Source of the DNA: Nitrosomonadales bacterium
Lineage (GTDB): Bacteria; Pseudomonadota; Gammaproteobacteria; Burkholderiales; Gallionellaceae
Reading direction: 5' to 3'
Assembly (NCBI GenBank): GCA_016195965.1
Contig: JACPYR010000030.1
Span: forward strand, 1 to 64,000
Length of the DNA stretch: 64,000 nt
Shown here: positions 1 to 9,668 of the stretch, in pieces
How positions within the stretch are numbered: position 1 is the stretch's first letter
Layout of the letters: each line of letters opens with the position of its first letter
Notes under the pieces: generated by a model
Told to the model about the DNA's origin: nothing
The model's input: only the letters and a program-made list of their open reading frames with translations
Databases searched by the model: none
Translations under genes and position numbers: made by a program

Positions 1-292
1 GTTTGGAACTTAACTTCTCCAGTGGGAGCGGCTTTAGCCGCGATTGGTCGCTCGAGTTTACTGTCCGCATCGCGGCTAAAGCCGCTCCCACAAAGGACTT
101 GCTCGATAACTCCATTAAGGGCACTTCTAAAAATTCAGAGTTCGCCCAAATACAAGGCGCGGAAAAAATTTCGCTGCGCCGCATATATATGATATGTAAG
201 CAAGAAAATTTTTCCGTAACACAGTAGTTGGGATGAAATGTGGATTTTTAAAAGCGCCCTTAAGTTTAATCAACAGTGCGATGCTACACTAA
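1..292 (+). repeat. Dispersed inverted-repeat element, copy 1 (left end cut by window, interrupted by a MITE)
   Basis: The core is a REP-like hairpin with arms GTGGGAGCGGCTTTAGCCGC and its reverse complement, around a loop that differs from the arms. The same element recurs at 14778-14944 and inverted at 57379-57544. This copy starts inside the element at base 1. It is interrupted at 119-259 by a smaller element and resumes at 264-292, ending ATGCTACACTAA, where copy 2 ends in CTACACTAG. It lies at the 3' end of cysQ and supplies the cysQ stop codon. No ORF inside looks real. Confidence 0.85.
119..259. mobile_element. Nested 141-bp MITE with TTAA target duplication
   Basis: The ends are imperfect terminal inverted repeats: GGGCACTTCTAAAAATTC on the left and, read from the right end inward, GGGCGCTTTTAAAAATCC. 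The element is flanked by TTAA at 115-118 and 260-263. The uninterrupted copy of the host repeat at 14778-14944 has a single TTAA at this point, so the empty site is visible in the same window. It is too small to encode a transposase and would be non-autonomous. The transposase family that mobilises it is not identified here. Confidence 0.8.
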
Positions 293-1092
293 CCCGTGTA
301 AGAGTCGGCCCAGTTAACCGCACTCTTGCCGTGAACCAGGAAAAACGGATTGAGGACGGCAGAGGGGTGCGCGTAGCTGAGGGGTTCTCCTGTCAGTTGT
401 ATGACTCTGCCGCCGGCCTGTTCGACCACGCATTGCGCTGCAGCCGTGTCCCATAATGAGGTGGTGCCCAATCTCGGATATAAATCGGCCTTGCCTTCCG
501 CCACCATGCAGAACTTTAGCGAACTGCCCATTGCTATCAGTTCGTGATTTCCGAGCCGCCGCAAAAATTCCGTCAGGGAGTCATCCGCATGGGAACGGCT
601 GCCCACCACGCGCCAGGGCATCCCGTTGGCATGTTCGGCAACGCGAATCGGAGTGCGTACCCCATCAGCCTCAACCTTGAATGCGCCCAAACCTTCAGCC
701 GCCAGGTAGGCTACTTTGAGTGCGGGTGCATAAACTATCCCCAGAATAGGGCGGCCATGTTCGATCAAGGCGATATTGACAGTGAACTCGCCATTGCGCT
801 TGATGAATTCCTTTGTGCCGTCCAGAGGGTCGATCAACCAATAACATTCCGAGCTGTCGAGCCCGGAAAAATCCGCAACGGCTTCTTCGGAGAGGATAGG
901 CAGGGAAGGCCGCAAGCTTGCCAGTTGCCGGACGATGATCCGGTGCGCGGCGCTGTCTGCTTCCGTTAACGGTGATTCGTCTGCTTTTGCGCTGACAGAA
1001 AAATTGCCAGCATAAATGCCCATGATTGCTGCACCGGCTTCCCTGGCAATGGCTTCGGTCTGATCCAGCAGGTTTGCGGTGGCATGGATCAT
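289..1092 (-). CDS. cysQ: 3'(2'),5'-bisphosphate nucleotidase CysQ
   Basis: The 267-residue protein has the inositol monophosphatase-superfamily metal site: EE at 69-70, DPLDGT at 88-93 and WDTAA at 214-218. CysQ hydrolyses PAP to AMP and phosphate and so removes the by-product of PAPS reduction or sulfotransfer. The start ATG overlaps the stop of cysC by 4 bp (ATGA), indicating an operon and translational coupling, and pairing with APS kinase supports CysQ over a generic inositol phosphatase. The TAG stop lies exactly on the terminus of the dispersed repeat, so the last codons before it (SYTG) may differ from the ancestral C-terminus. Length is normal for the family. Confidence 0.93.
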   Translation of the reverse strand: MIHATANLLDQTEAIAREAGAAIMGIYAGNFSVSAKADESPLTEADSAAHRIIVRQLASLRPSLPILSEEAVADFSGLDSSECYWLIDPLDGTKEFIKRNGEFTVNIALIEHGRPILGIVYAPALKVAYLAAEGLGAFKVEADGVRTPIRVAEHANGMPWRVVGSRSHADDSLTEFLRRLGNHELIAMGSSLKFCMVAEGKADLYPRLGTTSLWDTAAAQCVVEQAGGRVIQLTGEPLSYAHPSAVLNPFFLVHGKSAVNWADSYTG

Positions 1093-1712
1093 TGATTGGA
1101 GCCTTGTCCGATAATGCCGTGCCTGTGCAGTAGTTCGATCACTTGAGCAACGGATTCCTCAATAGACAGCGCGTCGGTATCAATTGTCAACTCGGGATTT
1201 TCGGGTTCCTCATAGGGGGAAGAAATGCCGGTGAAATTTTTGATCTCACCTTTGCGGGCGCGTTTGTATAGCCCCTTGATATCTCTTTCTTCGCACACTT
1301 GCAGGGGACAGTAACAATAGATTTCAAAAAAATCTCCATGGGGCACCAATGAGCGCACCTTGGCGCGGTCGGAGCGGAACGGAGAAATAAAGGCGGTTAG
1401 CGCAATGACACCCGCCTCTATGAAGAGTTTGGACATCTCACCTACGCGGCGGATATTTTCGGAGCGATCTTCAAGGGAAAATCCCAGGTCGGAGCAGAGT
1501 CCATGCCGAACATTGTCACCGTCGAAAGTGAAAGTGCGGCAGCCCATTTGGAATAGATATTCTTCGACGGAGTGAGCAAGCGTGGATTTGCCGGCGCCAG
1601 ACAGTCCGGTAAACCACAATACCACGCTGCGGTGTCCATTCAGCAACTCGCGGCGTTCGCGGGTCACCGAGGCATGGTGCCAAAAGGTATTGCTTGATTT
1701 CCTGGGTTCCAT
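1089..1712 (-). CDS. cysC: Adenylyl-sulfate kinase CysC
   Basis: This 207-residue protein phosphorylates APS at the 3' position to give PAPS. It has the P-loop GLSGAGKST at 36-44, the APS-binding DGDNVRHGL at 64-72, and FISPFRSDR at about 108-116. It is a stand-alone kinase with no sulfurylase or sulfate permease fused. The ATG at 1712 is preceded by GGAGAGG at good spacing. It is the first gene of a cysC-cysQ pair, and an 18-bp perfect palindrome lies about 35 bp upstream. The sulfate-activation role follows from family knowledge. No cysD or cysN is present in the window. Confidence 0.94.
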   Translation of the reverse strand: MEPRKSSNTFWHHASVTRERRELLNGHRSVVLWFTGLSGAGKSTLAHSVEEYLFQMGCRTFTFDGDNVRHGLCSDLGFSLEDRSENIRRVGEMSKLFIEAGVIALTAFISPFRSDRAKVRSLVPHGDFFEIYCYCPLQVCEERDIKGLYKRARKGEIKNFTGISSPYEEPENPELTIDTDALSIEESVAQVIELLHRHGIIGQGSNQ

Positions 1713-1747
1713 TGCCTCTCCGAATAAAATGCATCTTCAGTAATTGC

Positions 1748-1765
1748 CCATATTGGCCAATATGG
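1748..1765. promoter_or_regulatory. 18-bp perfect palindrome upstream of cysC, possible operator
   Basis: CCATATTGGCCAATATGG is a perfect palindrome placed 36-53 bp before the cysC ATG. Position and symmetry fit a dimeric-repressor or activator site, but no cognate regulator is visible nearby and the motif is not one I can assign. It could also be a short cruciform without function. Confidence 0.4.
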
Positions 1766-2101
1766 CCAGGCGAAATTCAAAAATCCGTTCCACATATACG
1801 TTAGCCGGCAGGCGGTCAGCCGCCCACTTATTTGCATCTCGCAGTATTTTATCTCAACGTTGCTTGGCGGCGCTGCCTTATGCTTATTCGGGTTGTTGGG
1901 AGCGATTTATGCTGCAATCTTTTGTGTATGAAGTTATGAGTGATGCAATTCCAAGATTGTGCAATATAGTCCTCGCCCTGCTTTGCGAGCGGAGATGTCA
2001 TAATGCGATTTGGCGTTGAAAAAGATGTTTCAAGGATGCGCTGAGTTGATGATGTATGGTTTTGTTCCGTTGCAATAACGGGATGGTTTGGTGTTCATTT
2101 A
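1766..2101. other. Gene-free spacer between cysC and the CDGSH gene
   Basis: About 340 bp in which the only sizeable ORF (1744-2019, plus strand) is unsupported: it has no ribosome-binding site, no recognisable motif and a Cys/Arg-rich composition typical of random frames. The region should hold the divergent promoters for cysC and for the CDGSH gene. I see no convincing -35/-10 pair. Confidence 0.4.
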
Positions 2102-2118
2102 ACAGAAGGAGTTTGAAA

Positions 2119-2364
2119 ATGTCTGACAAGCAACCCGTAATCGCCCAAAAGTCTCCCATTGCCATCGAAGTGGAGGCGGGCAAGAGTTACTGGTGGTGTT
2201 CATGCGGCAAAAGCGCGACCCAGCCGTTCTGCGATGGCAGTCACAAGGGCAGCGAGTTCGTCCCCGTGGAGCATAAGGCGCAAGCATCCGAAACGGCGTA
2301 TTTTTGCGGTTGCAAGCACAGTGGCAACGGTGCGCTGTGCGACGGCGCGCATAAAAAACTTTGA
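2119..2364 (+). CDS. Twin CDGSH-type iron-sulfur protein
   Basis: The 81-residue protein carries two CDGSH-type [2Fe-2S] motifs, each with a 3Cys-1His ligand set: C27, C29, C38, H42 (PFCDGSH) and C63, C65, C74, H78 (LCDGAH). The ORF track starts at 2056, but the ATG at 2119 is preceded by AGAAGGAG at correct spacing and gives a compact protein, so I use 2119. Bacterial twin CDGSH proteins are small soluble redox or cluster-transfer proteins with no firmly defined role. It lies alone upstream of kup and is probably monocistronic. Confidence 0.85.
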   Translation: MSDKQPVIAQKSPIAIEVEAGKSYWWCSCGKSATQPFCDGSHKGSEFVPVEHKAQASETAYFCGCKHSGNGALCDGAHKKL

Positions 2365-2465
2365 GCGCCCTATTCGTAAATTTGCTGTTCGGGCACGCCA
2401 AGATTGCATTCCATTAAACGCAAGCGTAGAGTGCCGCCCCATTCTTCAATAGGTCAGGATGCGGA

Positions 2466-4337
2466 ATGAGCGATACGCACACAAAGCAGAAATTACCCAG
2501 CCTCATATTGGGTGCCATCGGGGTGGTGTACGGCGATATCGGCACCAGTCCGCTGTATGCAATACAAGCAACATTTACCGGTACCCATTCGTTGCCTGTC
2601 GTAGAGGCTAATATTCTCGGCGTGCTGTCCATCATGTTCTGGACCATCATGCTGCTGGTGTCAGTAAAATATGTAGCGATTATTTTGCGTGCGGATAATC
2701 ACGGTGAAGGGGGGTCGTTGGCCTTGCTCGCGTTGGTAGGTGAGCTGGCAGCGCAACACCCCAAGCTGAAATGGTTCGTCACCGTGCTGGGCGTATTTGC
2801 TGCCGCGCTGTTCTTTGGTGACGGCATGATCACTCCGGCGATTTCCGTGCTGTCGGCAGTCGAGGGTCTGGATTTGGTTTCGCATCAGTTCAAGAACTAT
2901 ATACTGCCCATCACCATTATCGTCCTGACCGGATTGTTCTTCATCCAGAAACGCGGCACCGGCATGGTCGGCATGGCATTTGGCCCGATCATGGTGTTCT
3001 GGTTTGTTTGCCTGTCCGTATTCGGCATTATCGGCATCATGCAAAGCCCCCAGGTGTTATGGGCATTGAACCCGATCTATGCTTTTCGCTTTTTAACGAC
3101 TGATCCGGGCGTCGCCTTTCTGGCGCTGGGTGCTATTGTACTTGCCATAACCGGCGGAGAAGCGCTGTATGCCGACATGGGACACTTCGGCAAATATCCG
3201 ATTCGCCTTGCGTGGTTTTCTTTCGTGCTGCCCGCGCTGGTGTTGAATTATTTCGGCCAGGGCGCGTTGTTGCTGCGCAATCCTCACGCCATCGAAAACC
3301 CATTTTATCTGCTGGCCCCGGATTGGGCGCTTATCCCCATGGTATTGCTGGCAACCGCCGCAACGGTCATCGCCTCACAGGCAGTGATATCCGGTGCATT
3401 TTCGGTGGCGAACCAGTCCGTGCAAATGGGCTTTCTGCCGCGTATGGAAATTCGTCAGACTTCCGATAAGGCGCAAGGGCAGATATATGTGCCCTTCACC
3501 AATTGGACACTGTACTTGGCGGTGGTTTTTCTGGTGCTAACCTTTCAAAGCTCCAGCAATCTGGCCGCTGCCTATGGCATTGCGGTCACCGGAACGATGA
3601 CGATTACCACGATGCTGATCGCCTTTGTGATTGTATTGTTATGGCGCTGGCCGTTAGTTATTGCGATACCTTTTATCGCTATGCTCCTCACCGTCGATTT
3701 GACCTATTTCGCCGCCAACGCGATCAAGATCCCGCAGGGCGGCTGGTTCCCGATCGGAATAGGGATGATATCTTTCACCGTGCTCATTACCTGGAAGCGC
3801 GGCAGAAAATTGCTGTTCGATGAAATTGCGCGCCAGTCCGTACCTATGCAGGTGATTATCGACGGCACGGATGATGTGCCCAGAGTGCACGGCACAGCGG
3901 TATTCCTGACCAGTGCAAGTGAGGGCGCGCCTTCGGCGATGATGCATAATCTCAAGCATAATCAGGTGCTGCATGAGCGCAACATATTGCTGACCGTGCT
4001 AGTCGAGGACAAGCCTTATGTCACGTCGGGCAACCGGTTATTGATCAAGGATATGGGCAAAGGTTTTTACCGAGTGAAGGTTTTTTACGGCTTTATGGAG
4101 GCGCCGGATATTCCGGCTGCGCTGGAACTGTGCGCCTCACGAGGGTTGCCTTTCGAGATGATGACTACCTCGTTCTTTATTTCCCGTGCCTTGATCGTTT
4201 CCAGCCCCAAGCCAGGCATGATGAAATGGCGAGAACGCCTGTTTCTAGCGTTATCCAAAAATGCGATGAATGCGGCGGATTTCTTTAAAATCCCGACCAA
4301 CCGCGTCATCGAAATGGGTACGCGGATCGAAATTTGA
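2466..4337 (+). CDS. kup: Low-affinity potassium uptake transporter Kup
   Basis: This 623-residue membrane protein has the Kup/HAK/KT signature near the N-terminus ([15 protein letters not shown] at about 18-32), about 12 predicted membrane segments to roughly residue 430, and a cytoplasmic C-terminal domain. Kup carries K+ inward, usually with protons. Length is typical (about 620). The start ATG follows a weak AGGA. It is followed after about 100 bp by the rnf operon on the same strand. Whether the two are cotranscribed cannot be decided from sequence. Confidence 0.95.
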   Translation: MSDTHTKQKLPSLILGAIGVVYGDIGTSPLYAIQATFTGTHSLPVVEANILGVLSIMFWTIMLLVSVKYVAIILRADNHGEGGSLALLALVGELAAQHPKLKWFVTVLGVFAAALFFGDGMITPAISVLSAVEGLDLVSHQFKNYILPITIIVLTGLFFIQKRGTGMVGMAFGPIMVFWFVCLSVFGIIGIMQSPQVLWALNPIYAFRFLTTDPGVAFLALGAIVLAITGGEALYADMGHFGKYPIRLAWFSFVLPALVLNYFGQGALLLRNPHAIENPFYLLAPDWALIPMVLLATAATVIASQAVISGAFSVANQSVQMGFLPRMEIRQTSDKAQGQIYVPFTNWTLYLAVVFLVLTFQSSSNLAAAYGIAVTGTMTITTMLIAFVIVLLWRWPLVIAIPFIAMLLTVDLTYFAANAIKIPQGGWFPIGIGMISFTVLITWKRGRKLLFDEIARQSVPMQVIIDGTDDVPRVHGTAVFLTSASEGAPSAMMHNLKHNQVLHERNILLTVLVEDKPYVTSGNRLLIKDMGKGFYRVKVFYGFMEAPDIPAALELCASRGLPFEMMTTSFFISRALIVSSPKPGMMKWRERLFLALSKNAMNAADFFKIPTNRVIEMGTRIEI

Positions 4338-4435
4338 TCAACCTAACTTTTCGGAATATTGATATACCGCTAACGTGGTTGAAGCGGCATATGAATCAGG
4401 GGATAATCCCCGGCTGATTTGATTAAGGTGTCGCA

Positions 4436-5011
4436 ATGACTGAATATCTGCTGATCCTGATTAGCACGGTGTTTGTAAACAACATCGTGATGGTCAAGAT
4501 ACTCGGGCTGTGCCCGTTCATGGGCGTTTCCAAGAAGTTGGAGGCTGCCATCGGTATGGGTGCCGCCACCACTTTCGTGCTGACCCTGGGATCGGGGGCC
4601 AGCTATCTGATCAATCAATATCTGCTGGGGCCGGAGCTCGCCTATCTCACCACGCTGTCGTTCATTGTGGTGATCGCCGGCATCGTGCAGTTCACCGAAA
4701 TGGTGGTGGAAAAAACCAGCCCGGCGCTGTATCAGGTGCTGGGCATCTATTTGCCGTTGATCACCACCAACTGCGCAGTACTGGGTATCCCGCTGCTCAA
4801 CGTGCAGGCGAAACACAACTTCATGGAGTCGATCTTTTTCGGCATGGGCGGTGCGCTGGGCTTTACGCTGGTGATGGTGTTATTTGCCGGAATCCGTGAA
4901 CGCATGGAAGGCGCGGATGTGCCGGGAATATTCAAGGGCTCGGCGATTGCGATGGTCACCGCGGGATTGATGAGCTTGTCCTTTATGGGATTTTCGGGAC
5001 TGATCAAATAA
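4436..5011 (+). CDS. rnfA: Rnf electron transport complex subunit RnfA
   Basis: A 191-residue integral membrane protein with six hydrophobic segments and the conserved [10 protein letters not shown] and [12 protein letters not shown] stretches of RnfA/NqrE. These cysteines belong to the membrane iron-sulfur site shared by RnfA and RnfE. It is the first gene of rnfABCDGE, and its TAA stop overlaps the rnfB ATG (TAATG), so the two are coupled. RnfA helps carry electrons across the inner membrane between ferredoxin and NAD(H), linked to an ion gradient. The best start is the ATG at 4436, preceded by AAGGTG. Confidence 0.95.
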   Translation: MTEYLLILISTVFVNNIVMVKILGLCPFMGVSKKLEAAIGMGAATTFVLTLGSGASYLINQYLLGPELAYLTTLSFIVVIAGIVQFTEMVVEKTSPALYQVLGIYLPLITTNCAVLGIPLLNVQAKHNFMESIFFGMGGALGFTLVMVLFAGIRERMEGADVPGIFKGSAIAMVTAGLMSLSFMGFSGLIK

Positions 5012-5580
5012 TGTTAAATGCTTTGCTGGTGATGGCGGGCATCGCCATCGTGCTCGGCGCGGTGCTGGGGTACGCCGCGATCAAATTCCACGTTGAAGGT
5101 AATCCGCTGGTGGACAAGATCGATGCCGTGCTGCCGCAGACGCAGTGCGGGCAATGCGGCTTTCCGGGCTGCAAACCTTATGCGACGGCAATTGCATCAG
5201 GTGAGGCCAACATCAATAAATGCCCTCCCGGCGGCGAGGAGGGTATCCAGAAACTGGCCAGCCTGCTCGGTGTCGATCCGATACCGTTCGGCGGCGACAC
5301 GCAACCCAAACCGAAATCGGTCGCCATCATCGACGAGAATACCTGCATCGGTTGCACGCTGTGCATCCAGGCTTGCCCGGTGGATGCGATCGTCGGCGCG
5401 GCCAAGCAGATGCATACCGTCGTCGCGTCCGAATGCACTGGCTGCGAATTGTGTGTTGCACCCTGCCCGGTGGACTGCATCATCATGAAACCTATCGAAG
5501 AAAAAATCAGCAACTGGAAATGGAAATACCCGGTATATGCGCTGACCGAATCCGCCGCGACAGCAGGAGCGGCGCGATGA
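5011..5580 (+). CDS. rnfB: Rnf complex ferredoxin-like subunit RnfB
   Basis: The 189-residue protein has an N-terminal membrane anchor (about 1-25), a four-cysteine cluster domain (C46, C49, C54, C71; [11 protein letters not shown]) and two 4Fe-4S ferredoxin motifs (C112-C122, [12 protein letters not shown]142-C152, [11 protein letters not shown]). RnfB is the electron entry/exit subunit facing soluble ferredoxin. It is short, ending soon after the second ferredoxin motif, as in many betaproteobacteria. The start overlaps the rnfA stop and its own stop overlaps the rnfC start (ATGA). Confidence 0.95.
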   Translation: MLNALLVMAGIAIVLGAVLGYAAIKFHVEGNPLVDKIDAVLPQTQCGQCGFPGCKPYATAIASGEANINKCPPGGEEGIQKLASLLGVDPIPFGGDTQPKPKSVAIIDENTCIGCTLCIQACPVDAIVGAAKQMHTVVASECTGCELCVAPCPVDCIIMKPIEEKISNWKWKYPVYALTESAATAGAAR

Positions 5581-7130
5581 GGGAGTTATATCAGTTTCAC
5601 GGCGGCATCCATCCACCCAGCAACAAGACTCAATCCACCCGGGTGGCGATCGCGCATGCGCCGTTGCCCTCCATGCTGACTATACCTTTTCACCAGCATG
5701 CGGGCGAAACCGCCAAACCGGTCGTCAAGGTCGGTGATCATGTGTTGAAGGGCCAGCTGATCGGCCTGCCGGACGGCTTTGTGTCGAGCGCGGTACACGC
5801 TTCCACATCGGGCACTATTGCCGCGATCGACATGCAACTGATCGCCCACCCCTCAGGTTTGCCCAACCTGTGCGCGACGCTGATACCGGACGGCAAGGAT
5901 GAATGGATAGCGCTCGAACCCGTAGCCGACTACCGCAGCCACAGCACGACCGAATTGCAGCAACTGTTGCGCATGGCCGGCGTGGTGGGTCTGGGCGGCG
6001 CGGCTTTCCCCAGCGACATCAAGCTGCGCATCGGCAAACAGAAGATCAACACGTTGATCCTGAACGGCGCGGAATGCGAACCCTATATCACCTGCGACGA
6101 TATGTTGATGCGCGAGCGCGCGGCCGAGATCGTGCAGGGTGCCGAGATACTGCGTTTCATGCTGGATGCGAATGAGGTGCTATACGGCGTTGAGGACAAT
6201 AAGCCTGAAGCGATCGCCGCGCTGCAACAGGCGATTGCAGCCAGCAAGCTGAACCATGAAGTCGTTTCGATTCCGACGATCTATCCGGGCGGCAGCGCAA
6301 AGCAGTTGATACGCGTGCTCACCGGGCTGGAAGTGCCTTCCGGCAAGCTGCCCACCGACATCGGTGTGCAATGCTTCAACGTCGCCACCGCCTGCACCGC
6401 GCATCGCGCCATCGCGCACGGCGAGCCGCTGCTGTCGCGCGTGGTGACGATCACCGGCAATGTCAGGCATGCGAAAAATTATGAGGTGTTGATCGGCACG
6501 CCGATCAACGAGCTGGTTGCGTTAAGCGAAGCATTGCCGGACACCGACCGCTACATCATGGGCGGGCCTATGATGGGCGTTCCTTTGCCCGGAGTGCAGG
6601 TGCCGGTGGTGAAGGCCACAAATTGTGTGATTGCCGCCTCGGCAAAATTGTTCCCGCCGCTATCGCCTGCGATGCCGTGCATACGCTGCACGCGATGCGC
6701 GGAGGTGTGCCCGGCCGATCTGCAGCCGCAGGACTTGTACTGGTTTGCCCAATCCAGGGAATTCGGCAGGGCGCAGGCATTCAGCCTGTTCGACTGTATC
6801 GAATGCGGCGCATGCAGCTATGTCTGCCCCAGCCACATCCCGCTGGTGCAGTATTACCGTTTTGCCAAGAGCGAGATCCGCGCGCGCGAGCACGACAAGC
6901 AGCTCGCGGATCAGGCGCGCGAGCGCCACGAGTACCGCGAACACCGCATCGAACGCGAGAAGCGCGAAAAAGCCGAGAAGCTTGCCGCCAAGGCAAAGGC
7001 AGCGAAACCAGCCGAACCATTGACATCACAACAACAGGCGGAACAAGCTGAACTGGAAGCGCGCCGCGAACATATCCGCGAAGTCGCCCAATCCGCTGTC
7101 GAGCACACCACAGAACGTAACGGGGACTAG
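5577..7130 (+). CDS. rnfC: Rnf complex NADH-binding subunit RnfC
   Basis: The 517-residue RnfC begins [14 protein letters not shown]. The ORF track extends to 5220, but those extra codons lie inside rnfB, so the true start is the ATG at 5577, overlapping the rnfB stop by 4 bp. It contains the GGIHPP N-terminus, the NADH/FMN-binding Complex1-51K-like region (about 120-300), an SLBB region and two 4Fe-4S motifs ([12 protein letters not shown] near 366; [12 protein letters not shown] near 405). The last roughly 90 residues are a charged Arg/Glu/Lys/Ala coiled-coil-like tail, shorter than the long alanine-rich tail of enterobacterial RnfC. Confidence 0.95.
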   Translation: MRELYQFHGGIHPPSNKTQSTRVAIAHAPLPSMLTIPFHQHAGETAKPVVKVGDHVLKGQLIGLPDGFVSSAVHASTSGTIAAIDMQLIAHPSGLPNLCATLIPDGKDEWIALEPVADYRSHSTTELQQLLRMAGVVGLGGAAFPSDIKLRIGKQKINTLILNGAECEPYITCDDMLMRERAAEIVQGAEILRFMLDANEVLYGVEDNKPEAIAALQQAIAASKLNHEVVSIPTIYPGGSAKQLIRVLTGLEVPSGKLPTDIGVQCFNVATACTAHRAIAHGEPLLSRVVTITGNVRHAKNYEVLIGTPINELVALSEALPDTDRYIMGGPMMGVPLPGVQVPVVKATNCVIAASAKLFPPLSPAMPCIRCTRCAEVCPADLQPQDLYWFAQSREFGRAQAFSLFDCIECGACSYVCPSHIPLVQYYRFAKSEIRAREHDKQLADQARERHEYREHRIEREKREKAEKLAAKAKAAKPAEPLTSQQQAEQAELEARREHIREVAQSAVEHTTERNGD

Positions 7131-7133
7131 CCC

Positions 7134-8183
7134 ATGCTCTTTTCACCCTTCATCAGCAAACCCGATAGCGTCTCCGCGATCATGCTCAAGGTGCTGCTCG
7201 CCTTGCTGCCAGGCATCGCGATGTACGTCTGGTATTTCGGCCCGGCTATCCTGGTGTCGATCACGCTGGCCAGCATTACCGCGCTGTCCACCGAAGCGGC
7301 CATGCTCAAGCTGCGCGGTCGGCCCATCGCGCCGTTCCTGAAAGACAACAGCGCGCTGCTCACCGCCTGGCTGCTGGCGTTGTCGATACCGCCGCTGGCG
7401 CCGTGGTGGCTGGTCGTGGTCGGCACCGCATTTGCGATCGCGATCGCCAAGCAACTGTATGGCGGGCTGGGCAACAATCCGTTCAACCCGGCGATGATAG
7501 GCTACGCGGTGCTGATCATCTCGTTCCCGGTGCACATGACCCATTGGCTTGCGCCCCATGGTTTGGGAGATGGGGGCCTGGTGCTGGCGGAGCTCAGTTA
7601 CGCGCAACAGCTGCAATATATTTTCTCCGGGGCGCTGCCGCAGGGTCTGACGCTGGACGCGATTTCGATGGCTACGCCGCTGGACACGCTGAAGACCCAT
7701 CTGCACCTCGAAGAATCGGTGCAGCAGATATTGCATATGACTATCTACGGCCAGATCGGCGGGCACGGCAGCGAGATGGTGGCATGGGGATTCCTGTTCG
7801 GCGGGCTTTACCTGCTCGCCACGCGCATCATCAGCTGGCACATCCCGGTCGCGTATCTGGGCACACTGTTCGCGATCGCAGGAATATTCCATCTGGTCGA
7901 TCCCGCCCACTACGTCGCACCGCTGTTCCACCTGTTCACCGGTGCGGCGATACTGGGCGCGTTCTTCATCCTCACCGACCCGGTCAGCAGCCCCACCACC
8001 AACAAGGGACGCTTGATTTTCGCGGCGGGCGCGGCCTTCCTGACCTACATGATCCGCACCTTCGGAGGGTTCCCGGACGGCGTCGCGTTCGCCACGCTGC
8101 TGATGAACATCGCCGTGCCGCTGATCGTGCTGTACACCCAGCCGACGGTGTTCGGCAAAAAAGCGCAAGGTGATAAGCCATGA
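7134..8183 (+). CDS. rnfD: Rnf complex membrane subunit RnfD
   Basis: A 349-residue integral membrane protein of the NqrB/RnfD family. ISMATPLD at about 177-184 matches the (S/T)xAT flavinylation motif, in which the threonine carries covalent FMN. GGLGNNPFNPAM and SSPTTNKGR are also conserved family stretches. It starts 3 bp after rnfC and its stop overlaps the rnfG start (ATGA). RnfD with RnfG forms the flavin part of the membrane electron route. Family knowledge gives the role; the FMN attachment is inferred from the motif. Confidence 0.94.
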   Translation: MLFSPFISKPDSVSAIMLKVLLALLPGIAMYVWYFGPAILVSITLASITALSTEAAMLKLRGRPIAPFLKDNSALLTAWLLALSIPPLAPWWLVVVGTAFAIAIAKQLYGGLGNNPFNPAMIGYAVLIISFPVHMTHWLAPHGLGDGGLVLAELSYAQQLQYIFSGALPQGLTLDAISMATPLDTLKTHLHLEESVQQILHMTIYGQIGGHGSEMVAWGFLFGGLYLLATRIISWHIPVAYLGTLFAIAGIFHLVDPAHYVAPLFHLFTGAAILGAFFILTDPVSSPTTNKGRLIFAAGAAFLTYMIRTFGGFPDGVAFATLLMNIAVPLIVLYTQPTVFGKKAQGDKP

Positions 8184-8857
8184 GGCGCACGATAGCCAAG
8201 GCCTCCATGATCACCGCGCTCAACCTGCTGTTCTTCGCGGTGATAGGCACGGCCCTGCTGGCGATCACCTATCAGTTGACGCACGAGCCGATCGCGCGCA
8301 GCGAAGAAGCCGAGAAACTGAGGCTGGTCACGCAGATCGCCCCGCCCGACACCTACGATAACGACATCATCAAGGACACGGTGGAATTGCCGGCGGATAA
8401 ACTGTTGGGTAACGACGACACCACCATTGCCTACCTGGGCCGCCTGAAAGATCAGCCCGCGGTCGCGGTGATGCAGGTCATCGCGCCGGATGGCTACAGC
8501 GGCAAGATCAATCTGATCATTTCGATACGCAGCGATGGCCAAGGTAATGGAAAGATCGGCGGCGTGCGCGTGATCTCGCACCGGGAGACGCCGGGGCTGG
8601 GCGATTACATAGAGATCGCGAAGAATAAATGGATCACCGGTTTTGATGGGAAATCGCTGGACGATCCGCAGGATGGAGACTGGAAAGTCAAGAAAGACGG
8701 CGGTCAGTTCGACTACATGGCGGGTGCTACCATCACCCCGCGCGCGGTGGTGAAAGCCGTACACAAGACGTTACAATATTTTGCGCAGCATCGCGATGAG
8801 ATATTCAAGGGTATGCAGAATAAAACCCCCGTTCGTGGTGAGCTTGTCGAACCATGA
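8180..8857 (+). CDS. rnfG: Rnf complex FMN-binding subunit RnfG
   Basis: The 225-residue protein has one N-terminal membrane helix (about 10-30) and a periplasmic FMN-binding domain with AGATITPRAV near residue 184, whose threonine is the covalent FMN site. The ATG overlaps the rnfD stop. The C-terminal tail VRGELVEP and the TGA stop are encoded by a REP-like palindrome at 8829-8861, so the natural C-terminus appears to have been replaced by repeat-derived codons. The flavin domain is complete, so function is probably kept. Confidence 0.93.
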   Translation: MRRTIAKASMITALNLLFFAVIGTALLAITYQLTHEPIARSEEAEKLRLVTQIAPPDTYDNDIIKDTVELPADKLLGNDDTTIAYLGRLKDQPAVAVMQVIAPDGYSGKINLIISIRSDGQGNGKIGGVRVISHRETPGLGDYIEIAKNKWITGFDGKSLDDPQDGDWKVKKDGGQFDYMAGATITPRAVVKAVHKTLQYFAQHRDEIFKGMQNKTPVRGELVEP

Positions 8858-8861
8858 ACGG
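8829..8861. repeat. REP-like palindrome at the rnfG 3' end
   Basis: Inverted arms CCGTTCGTGG and CCATGAACGG around GTGAGCTTGTCGAA. One mismatch pair is present in the 10-bp arms. This sequence type is widely dispersed in proteobacterial genomes (established knowledge). It supplies the last codons and stop of rnfG and sits in the 63-bp gap before rnfE, where it could act as an mRNA-stabilising or attenuating hairpin. Confidence 0.75.
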
Positions 8862-8920
8862 TTGTTTATGTGGCAATACTTATGTTGGCTTCTTCGAGTA
8901 TCCGATAAAGGAGAAATGAA

Positions 8921-9628
8921 ATGACCTCTCAGGAATTTAAAGACATCCTCTACAACGGCGTGTGGAAGCAGAACACCGGGCTGGTGCAGCTGCTCGGCAT
9001 GTGCCCCATCCTCGCGGTCAGCAGCTCGGTGGTGAACGGCGTCAGCCTGGGCCTGGCGACCGCAGTCGTGATGGCGTTGTCCGGTGCGGCGATCGCGCCT
9101 ATCCGTAACCTGGTGCCGAACGAGGCGCGCATCCCGGTATTCATCCTGATCATCGCGGTGCTGGTCACCGTGATCCAGTTCGCGATGAATGCCTATATGT
9201 ATTCGCTGTATGTGGTGCTGGGTATCTTCATCCCGCTGATCGTCACCAACTGCATCGTGCTCGCGCGCATCGAAGCCTTTGCCGCCAAGAACCCCACGCT
9301 GCAATCCGCGCTGGACGGCTTCGCGATGGGATTGGGTCTGACCTGCGTGCTCGCGGTGCTGGGCGGCATACGCGAAATCTTCGGCCACGGCACGCTGCTG
9401 TCCGGCATCGACCTGGTGTTCGGCGAGGCCGCGAAATCCTGGGTGATCACCGTCGTGCCGAACTACCACGGCTTCCTGCTCGCCATCCTGCCCCCCGGTG
9501 CATTCATCACGCTGGGCATGCTGATCGCGACCAAGAACTGGCTAAACTTGCGCGCCGAACGCAAGCTGAAAGGCGCGAATGCAACGATCACGCCGGTGGA
9601 TGGCGGGTGTGCGCCTGCGGCGCACTGA
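8921..9628 (+). CDS. rnfE: Rnf complex subunit RnfE
   Basis: A 235-residue NqrD/RnfE family protein with six membrane segments and the conserved QLLGMCPILAVSSS and IPLIVTNCIVLAR stretches, the partner cysteines of those in RnfA. AAGGAGAA lies just before the ATG. It is the last gene of rnfABCDGE, separated from rnfG by a repeat hairpin. No nth-type gene is fused or overlapping, although nth does follow 0.9 kb downstream, as it does in enterobacterial rsx operons. Confidence 0.95.
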   Translation: MTSQEFKDILYNGVWKQNTGLVQLLGMCPILAVSSSVVNGVSLGLATAVVMALSGAAIAPIRNLVPNEARIPVFILIIAVLVTVIQFAMNAYMYSLYVVLGIFIPLIVTNCIVLARIEAFAAKNPTLQSALDGFAMGLGLTCVLAVLGGIREIFGHGTLLSGIDLVFGEAAKSWVITVVPNYHGFLLAILPPGAFITLGMLIATKNWLNLRAERKLKGANATITPVDGGCAPAAH

Positions 9629-9668
9629 GACATGATATAGCGCACACGACTAACCGAAGAGAGTCTCA

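Noticed and set aside
3-227. 74-codon ORF in repeat copy 1, with a related frame at 14800-15201
   Set aside because: It reads through the repeat and, in copy 2, into mgtA in the wrong frame. Open by chance because of the hairpin sequence.
1744-2019. 91-codon ORF upstream of the CDGSH gene
   Set aside because: No ribosome-binding site, no recognisable motif, and it overlaps the palindrome in front of cysC.
5220-5576. N-terminal extension of the rnfC ORF
   Set aside because: It runs inside rnfB in another frame; the RnfC family begins at [10 protein letters not shown], and the ATG at 5577 overlaps the rnfB stop.
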